From Fibrobacter sp. (lineage in GTDB: Bacteria; Fibrobacterota; Fibrobacteria; Fibrobacterales; Fibrobacteraceae), in NCBI GenBank assembly GCA_017615055.1, contig JAGAAW010000005.1, positions 1 through 38,012 of the forward strand: 38,012 bases of DNA, read 5' to 3'. Position 1 is the stretch's first letter. Each line of letters begins with the position of its first letter. The notes beneath the pieces were generated by a model. The model was not told the origin of the DNA, did not search any database, and worked only from the letters and a program-made list of their open reading frames with translations. The translations under genes and the position numbers were made by a program. This document shows positions 34,023-38,012 of this stretch, in pieces.

Positions 34023-34886
34023 TTATGCGAGAGTGCCGATGCCCGCCTTCCAGGCATCCACTGCCGCACTCGACGTGTCGAGCGCCCAGTCCGCCTCGAA
34101 GCTCTTGCTCTGGCTGAACCACATGACGGCGAAAATTTTCGGGAATTCCTCGGGCAGCACCTTGAACATGTCGGTGATCCATTCTGCCTTGTTGCCGCCC
34201 GATTCAGTGCACGATGTTTCTGCGATGAATATCGGCTTGTCTATGCCCGCGAGAGCATTGTACGATTTTTTGAAAACCTGCGAGAAGGTCTTCCACCGGG
34301 ACCAGCACTTGATATTGCCCCAGTTATAGCCGTCTATGGAAACGTAGTCCACGTAGTCGTCGCCGGGGTAGGTGCCCGTGAAGGTCGTGTTGTCACCCAC
34401 GTTCGAGGAGTTGGTCGTCCAGACCCACTTGACATTAGGGACAGACTCTTCGCGGAAAATGTCTACGATGTGCCGGAATGCCTCGGCCACGTTATCGTCG
34501 GTGTTGTCCGTGGCAGGCTTGCCAACGCCCCAGTCGTACCAGTCACCGTTGGCTTCGTGGAGCGGTCGGAGCCAGATTTCTCTGCCGTAATTCTTTACGC
34601 CTTTGGCGAAATGGCGTATATAGGGGTCGGCGATACCCTCGGTGATTTTGCGGGCGCTGTAGCCGTTGGGCATCCACGTGACTACCAGCGTGGAACCGTT
34701 TTCGCGGGCGATTTCGGCGAAGGATTCTACCCAGTCCCAGTTATTGATGTCAAACAGGGCGAACAGGCTTACAAGGTCGATATGCCCGCCTTGCAGAGTC
34801 TGGAACTCCTGAATGTTTGCGGCCGAGGGTTGGGGATGCGGACCCTTCCCACCGACCCATGCTCCAATTTTGAAAGATCTTGCCAT
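34023..34886 (-). CDS. GH26-like glycoside hydrolase without signal peptide
   Basis: A 287-aa single-domain glycosidase. WLRPLHEANGDWYDWG supplies the acid/base Glu111 and KPIFIAETSC the nucleophile Glu223, the arrangement of clan GH-A and specifically of family 26 (beta-mannanases and related endo-beta-glucanases). Other family features are GAWVGG at the start, VVTWMP and VDYVSIDGYNWG. There is no signal peptide or lipobox, so it should be cytoplasmic unless exported by other means, which is unusual for this family. A strong GGAGGT Shine-Dalgarno precedes the ATG, and TATCTTTA (34906-34913) is the -7 candidate. It is divergent from a regulator that may control it. Confidence 0.85.
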   Translation of the reverse strand: MARSFKIGAWVGGKGPHPQPSAANIQEFQTLQGGHIDLVSLFALFDINNWDWVESFAEIARENGSTLVVTWMPNGYSARKITEGIADPYIRHFAKGVKNYGREIWLRPLHEANGDWYDWGVGKPATDNTDDNVAEAFRHIVDIFREESVPNVKWVWTTNSSNVGDNTTFTGTYPGDDYVDYVSIDGYNWGNIKCWSRWKTFSQVFKKSYNALAGIDKPIFIAETSCTESGGNKAEWITDMFKVLPEEFPKIFAVMWFSQSKSFEADWALDTSSAAVDAWKAGIGTLA

Positions 34887-34905
34887 TAATACCTCCGTTT
34901 GATTG

Positions 34906-34913
34906 TAAAGATA
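34906..34913 (-). promoter_or_regulatory. -7 box for the GH26 gene
   Basis: TATCTTTA on the minus strand, 19 bases before the ATG. The rest of the 152-base divergent gap contains four irregularly spaced GTGT cores between 34963 and 34995, possibly regulator binding sites, but no clean palindrome. Confidence 0.4.
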
Positions 34914-35038
34914 TTTTATCTATCCTTGCTGACGAAGGGTGCGTTTTTTATTATTTTCCAAAGTGTATCTAGTGTTTCACGTCCGTGTGATGTGTCGCAC
35001 TCTTGTCATCTCCGCGGGCGCGAAAAAAAGGAGGCGCA

Positions 35039-36355
35039 ATGACGGTAAATGAAATCTGCAAGTGGCTGGAGTCCTCGGACTTCAAGGAAGGCGACCGCCT
35101 GCCCTCAGTGCGCAGCGTGTCGGAACAACTCTCTGCGTCTACATGTACCGTGTTCCGCGCCTACCGCAAACTTATCGACCAGAAGAAGATTTACGGCGAG
35201 CAGGGCAACGGGTATTTCTGGGGCAGGGAGAAGCTTGCCCCGCCGGAACCGCACGTGCACGAGCATGTGGTGGAACGCCTGGAGCGCCTACTGCAGGAAG
35301 ACTGGAAGTCGGGCAAGTTTGCGACGGATTCGGCGCTCCCTTCCATCAAGGAACTTTGTACGCAATACGCGACTTCGGTCGGGTCCATGCGACGCACTCT
35401 TGAAAAATTGCAGGCGGCGGGGATTCTCTCTCGTCGTGGCCGCGGGCGTTTCTATTTCCGCACCGTGCAGGCACCGCGTGCGAAGGAGATATTGCTGGTA
35501 ATGCGCGCCAACCCGACGGGGGATTTCTACTGCCTGGGGGATCGCGAACTGGAATTCATGCAGAAGGTGTATGCCGATGCCGAAAAGCGCAACCTGCGCG
35601 TACGCGTGCTCGGGTACAATGAGGCCGCGGGCAAGTTCCTGGACTCTGCAGGCAAAGCAATTGCTCCGGAAACGTTCCGCGATGCCTTCGGGGCGATACT
35701 TTCCACGATGCTCATCTTCAAGCCCGGGCGCCTGTTCATGCAGTTCGCGCACACGCGCTTCCCCATATCGGTCTGGTGGGAACACCCGCTCTCCGAAATC
35801 CCGCGCGCCCTCAAGAAGGAACCGCGGTATGCGTTCTTCAACCTCGCCTTCGGCGAGTTCCCGGGTAGGGCGGTGGGGCGTTTTCTGCGTGAGAAGGGCT
35901 GCTCGAACGTCGCATACATCTCTCCTTACCATTTGAGTTCCTGGTCCGTGGACCGCCTGAACGGCCTCAAAAAGTCGGGCCTGCACGTGTTCGAGGCAGT
36001 GGATGCCGAGAATGCGAGCCCGTACGATTTCAGAGACAAGACGCGCGAGGAATTCGAGCAGATTGTGCTCCGCCTTGTGGAAAATATCCCGCAAGGTGTC
36101 GATGCGTGGGTGGTTGTGAACGACGAGGTGGGCTGTGCGCTGCACCGCACGTTCATGCGCGGGGAACTTGCACGCCCGCCCTATGTGGTATCGTTCGATA
36201 ATACGGTGGACAGTTACCGCATCCGTATGGATTCCTTCGGGTTCAACGTGGATGCCCTTGCCGAGCAGTCGGTGTTCCATATCGTTTCGCCCGGGGTCAC
36301 GCTCTATGCCCGTGACGACTTCCGTGAACTCTCCGGCCGCGTGGTAGAAAAGTAG
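35039..36355 (+). CDS. transcription regulator with two GntR-type winged helices and a sugar-sensor-like domain
   Basis: A 438-aa DNA-binding protein. Residues 2-60 form a GntR-type winged helix (FKEGDRLPSVRSVSEQL, CTVFRAYRKLIDQKKIY, GNGYFW). Residues about 72-142 form a second one (GKFATDSALPSIKELCTQY, SMRRTLEKLQAAGILSRRGR). The remainder (150-438) resembles a LacI/periplasmic-binding-protein sensor, for example SNVAYISPYHLSSWSVDRLNG and PPYVVSFDN near the end. The ATG at 35039 has a near-perfect AAAGGAGG Shine-Dalgarno five bases upstream, better than a start 12 codons earlier. It is divergent from the GH26 gene, which suggests carbohydrate-responsive control of that gene; this is inference from position. 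Confidence 0.85.
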   Translation: MTVNEICKWLESSDFKEGDRLPSVRSVSEQLSASTCTVFRAYRKLIDQKKIYGEQGNGYFWGREKLAPPEPHVHEHVVERLERLLQEDWKSGKFATDSALPSIKELCTQYATSVGSMRRTLEKLQAAGILSRRGRGRFYFRTVQAPRAKEILLVMRANPTGDFYCLGDRELEFMQKVYADAEKRNLRVRVLGYNEAAGKFLDSAGKAIAPETFRDAFGAILSTMLIFKPGRLFMQFAHTRFPISVWWEHPLSEIPRALKKEPRYAFFNLAFGEFPGRAVGRFLREKGCSNVAYISPYHLSSWSVDRLNGLKKSGLHVFEAVDAENASPYDFRDKTREEFEQIVLRLVENIPQGVDAWVVVNDEVGCALHRTFMRGELARPPYVVSFDNTVDSYRIRMDSFGFNVDALAEQSVFHIVSPGVTLYARDDFRELSGRVVEK

Positions 36356-36445
36356 CGGTTTGTATTTTGTCCGTAAAAAATGCCGCTTATCCGAAACATG
36401 CTAAAAAACGCCCTCAAACCGCACTACAATTCTATATTCATGCAC

Positions 36446-36814
36446 ATGAATTCGTTAGTTCGCTGTGGTTTTATGGCTATACTGCTTTGCTCCGCAATGC
36501 TTTGCGGGTGTGCCAAGGTGTATATGCCTCCGGTGCAGGTAGAAGGAGTGCACCCGGATTACGGCGAACGCCTGCGCGTGCTGACCAAGCAGTATGTGGT
36601 CATCGATGATCATGTGACCCTGGTCGATGATGTGCAGCAGAGCGACCGGACGCTGCAACTGCAGTTGCTCCGCGACACGGCGGGTGTCGTTGTTGTGTTC
36701 GAGATGCGCGAGTCGAAGGATGGCTCCCTTATATGGGCTTACCGCCACATCGCGTACGACCCGAACGACTTCATCCCCATCGTGAGCCGCGTCTCGAAGG
36801 AGAAGATCCGATGA
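36446..36814 (+). CDS. small lipoprotein, unknown function
   Basis: A 122-aa protein beginning MNSLVRCGFMAILLCSAMLCGCAK, with a probable lipobox LCGC. The mature part is short and beta-rich (LTKQYVVIDDHVTLVDDVQQ, VVVVFEMRESKDGSLIWAYR), and I do not recognise it. Several ATGs are possible. A TATATTCA box at 36433-36440 covers the ATG at 36440, and the next ATG (36446) lies 5 bases after the box, so it is preferred as a leaderless start; in either case the signal is intact. It overlaps the next gene by ATGA, so both are likely to be expressed together and perhaps work together at the envelope. Confidence 0.75.
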   Translation: MNSLVRCGFMAILLCSAMLCGCAKVYMPPVQVEGVHPDYGERLRVLTKQYVVIDDHVTLVDDVQQSDRTLQLQLLRDTAGVVVVFEMRESKDGSLIWAYRHIAYDPNDFIPIVSRVSKEKIR

Positions 36815-37278
36815 AAAGGTTTCTCTTGATACTCGCGATGCTTGCCGGTAGTGCGGCCCTGTATGGCTGTGCGACCGTAAAGGTCGAGGTGGACGATGCC
36901 CACGAGGGGTACGCCATATACAGTAACGGCAAGAAGGTCTGCAACGACTCCAGGAACTGCCATGTCCCGGTTGCCGGTGGCGACGAGATGTACCTGGAGG
37001 CAGAGAAGAACGGCGTCGTGTATGGGGAGGCGGTGATTCACCGCGGCGATGGCGGGTATCGCACGCAGACCATTTTGCACAGGGGGACGGCCGAGGGTGC
37101 TACCAAGGTCGCTGTCAAGGCGGTCGGAACGCCGCTGGGCTTGGCTGCCGGGCTGTTGCAGCCTCTGGAATACATCACCACGACTACGGAATACTTCCCG
37201 ACCGAGGTCATGATACCCGTGATGCCGCCCGAATCCGGCGAAAAGTACCCCTGGGACCAGCCCGACCCGAGCAAGTAG
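36811..37278 (+). CDS. small lipoprotein, unknown function
   Basis: A 155-aa protein with signal MKRFLLILAMLAGSAALYGC (lipobox LYGC). The mature part begins ATVKVEVDDAHEGYAIYSNGKKV, a beta strand plus turn that looks like a PEGA-type motif in which a small surface loop follows a hydrophobic strand, and contains two Cys (NDSRNCHVPV and the KVC before it). A central Gly/Ala-rich segment (VAVKAVGTPLGLAAGLLQP) may insert in or lie along a membrane. No named family is recognised. The start is chosen for the lipoprotein signal and AAGGAG upstream; the ATG overlaps the previous stop. The tail (PPESGEKYPWDQPDPSK) is Pro-rich. Confidence 0.8.
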   Translation: MKRFLLILAMLAGSAALYGCATVKVEVDDAHEGYAIYSNGKKVCNDSRNCHVPVAGGDEMYLEAEKNGVVYGEAVIHRGDGGYRTQTILHRGTAEGATKVAVKAVGTPLGLAAGLLQPLEYITTTTEYFPTEVMIPVMPPESGEKYPWDQPDPSK

Positions 37279-37347
37279 AATAAATCAAAAGTCCGAGCTG
37301 GGGCCCCTCCCGCAAGCATTTTATACCGGATTGTATAATCCCGATTA

Positions 37348-37378
37348 TTGAAATCAAGTCTAGTTTTTACTAGATTTG
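37348..37378 (+). promoter_or_regulatory. -33/-7 promoter for yceD-rpmF
   Basis: TTG (37348-37350), exactly 20 bases, TAGATTTG (37371-37378), then 8 bases to the TTG start at 37387. The TTG at 37348 could be mistaken for a start codon but fits the -33 element. Confidence 0.55.
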
Positions 37379-37386
37379 GGGCCACT

Positions 37387-37917
37387 TTGAGAATCGATAT
37401 CGCACAGAAACTTACTGAACCCGAAGACCGCCGAGCAGTCTGGTCCCATGCCGATGCTCCCGAAATCTTCGACGAACTGCACCTCAAGGGCGATCTGGTA
37501 GCCGAGGTGCTGGTGAGCCCCGAAGGCCCCGGTAAGTGCCTTGTGACCGGTACGCTCTCCGGAGTGCAAACTCTGACCTGTTCCAGGACGCTGGATTTGT
37601 TCGACCGCCCGTTCACGACCGAAATCGTGGCCGAGGTCGAGAGGCTCCCTATCGCAAAACAGGAGCTGGACGAGGACGATGCAGATGTTTTCGCCTACAA
37701 AATCCCCCAGGGGCAGGACTTCGTAGATGTATCCGAGTGCATCCGACAGCTGGTTCTGCTGCAAGAACCGGTCGCGCCCGTGAAAAATCCTGACGAAGAT
37801 TTTATCTTTGTATCAAACAACCAACCCGACGAGGGTTCCGATGAGGCCGGAAAGCCCATGGACCCGCGCTGGGAAAAACTCAAGGCTCTTAAGAGCAAAA
37901 TGGAAAATAGGAGTTAA
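37387..37917 (+). CDS. YceD / DUF177 family protein
   Basis: A 176-aa acidic protein. The core [25 protein letters not shown] followed by [14 protein letters not shown] matches the DUF177 signature ('G.l...C.R.L'), and the position directly upstream of rpmF is the conserved context of the family. YceD/DUF177 proteins are linked to 23S rRNA accumulation and ribosome large-subunit formation. The start is uncertain: a TTG at 37387 ([12 protein letters not shown]) is preferred, since an upstream in-frame TTG at 37348 is part of the promoter. Its stop codon is within the rpmF Shine-Dalgarno region, so the two form an operon. Confidence 0.87.
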   Translation: MRIDIAQKLTEPEDRRAVWSHADAPEIFDELHLKGDLVAEVLVSPEGPGKCLVTGTLSGVQTLTCSRTLDLFDRPFTTEIVAEVERLPIAKQELDEDDADVFAYKIPQGQDFVDVSECIRQLVLLQEPVAPVKNPDEDFIFVSNNQPDEGSDEAGKPMDPRWEKLKALKSKMENRS

Positions 37918-37919
37918 AA

Positions 37920-38012
37920 ATGGCAGTACCTAAAAGAAAAACCTCGACCGCCCGTCGTGACAAGCGCCGCACCCACTGGAAGATGGAAGTGCCCGCGATG
38001 GCTACCTGCGAC
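37920..38012 (+). CDS. rpmF: 50S ribosomal protein L32 (N-terminal part)
   Basis: The first 31 residues, beginning [20 protein letters not shown], are near-identical to bacterial ribosomal protein L32. Only the start is present; the gene is cut by the right window edge. Residues after [11 protein letters not shown] would include the rest of the zinc-binding Cys set, of which Cys30 is the first. AGGAG stands eight bases before the ATG, and the start lies three bases after the yceD stop. In many bacteria plsX and fabH follow. Confidence 0.97.
   Translation, partial: MAVPKRKTSTARRDKRRTHWKMEVPAMATCD

Overview
The window looks like a chromosomal segment from a Fibrobacter-type bacterium (phylum Fibrobacterota). 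Three proteins carry the fibro-slime domain, one of them ends in a type IX secretion sorting domain, and one lipoprotein has the Ser-rich linkers typical of this genus. Moderate to high GC coding DNA alternates with very AT-rich gaps. I saw no rRNA, tRNA, CRISPR array, transposase or phage gene.

Layout. 1-378: start of a secreted carbohydrate-binding protein, cut by the window edge, on the minus strand. 573-5627: an aldose 1-epimerase-like gene divergent from mnmE, a GRP-type sugar transporter overlapping mnmE, an unrecognised 303-aa protein, and an arylamine N-acetyltransferase-like protein. 5683-8295: a small lipoprotein and a 684-aa fibro-slime protein. 8296-10671 (minus): a MATE exporter and an FHA-GGDEF diguanylate cyclase. 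10989-20084: two tandem ~1.5 kb-residue fibro-slime paralogues, each followed by an intrinsic terminator. 20162-20575: a small exported SPOR-like protein. 20601-20848: a duplicated, hairpin-rich repeat with a compensatory base change. 20849-24940 (minus): a 1363-aa DUF4011/SF1-helicase-like/Vsr-like nuclease/DUF3320 protein whose helicase motifs look degenerate. 24977-27127: gluQ, a small exported protein and a DEDDh exonuclease. 27124-31980 (minus): a probable operon of a membrane glycosyltransferase 2, topB, and an exported GH3-like protein. 32202-33938: a lipoprotein made of four tetracysteine modules. 34023-36355: a GH26 enzyme without signal peptide, divergent from a regulator with two winged-helix domains. 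36446-37278: two overlapping small lipoprotein genes. 37387-38012: yceD (DUF177) and the start of rpmF.

The secreted and surface genes (CBM protein, fibro-slime proteins, GH26, sugar transporter, epimerase) fit a plant-cell-wall-degrading lifestyle; the rest is housekeeping (tRNA modification, ribosome, topology) mixed with signalling and one likely nucleic-acid-processing or defence gene.

Across the window, upstream regions repeatedly show a TTG/TTTG, a 19-20 base spacer, and a TAnnTTTG-like box, often ending only 4-9 bases before a start codon that has no Shine-Dalgarno. I read this as a Bacteroidetes-like -33/-7 promoter with many leaderless mRNAs, and used it to choose several starts. 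The two most interesting items are the degenerate helicase-nuclease and the covarying repeat that abuts its stop codon.
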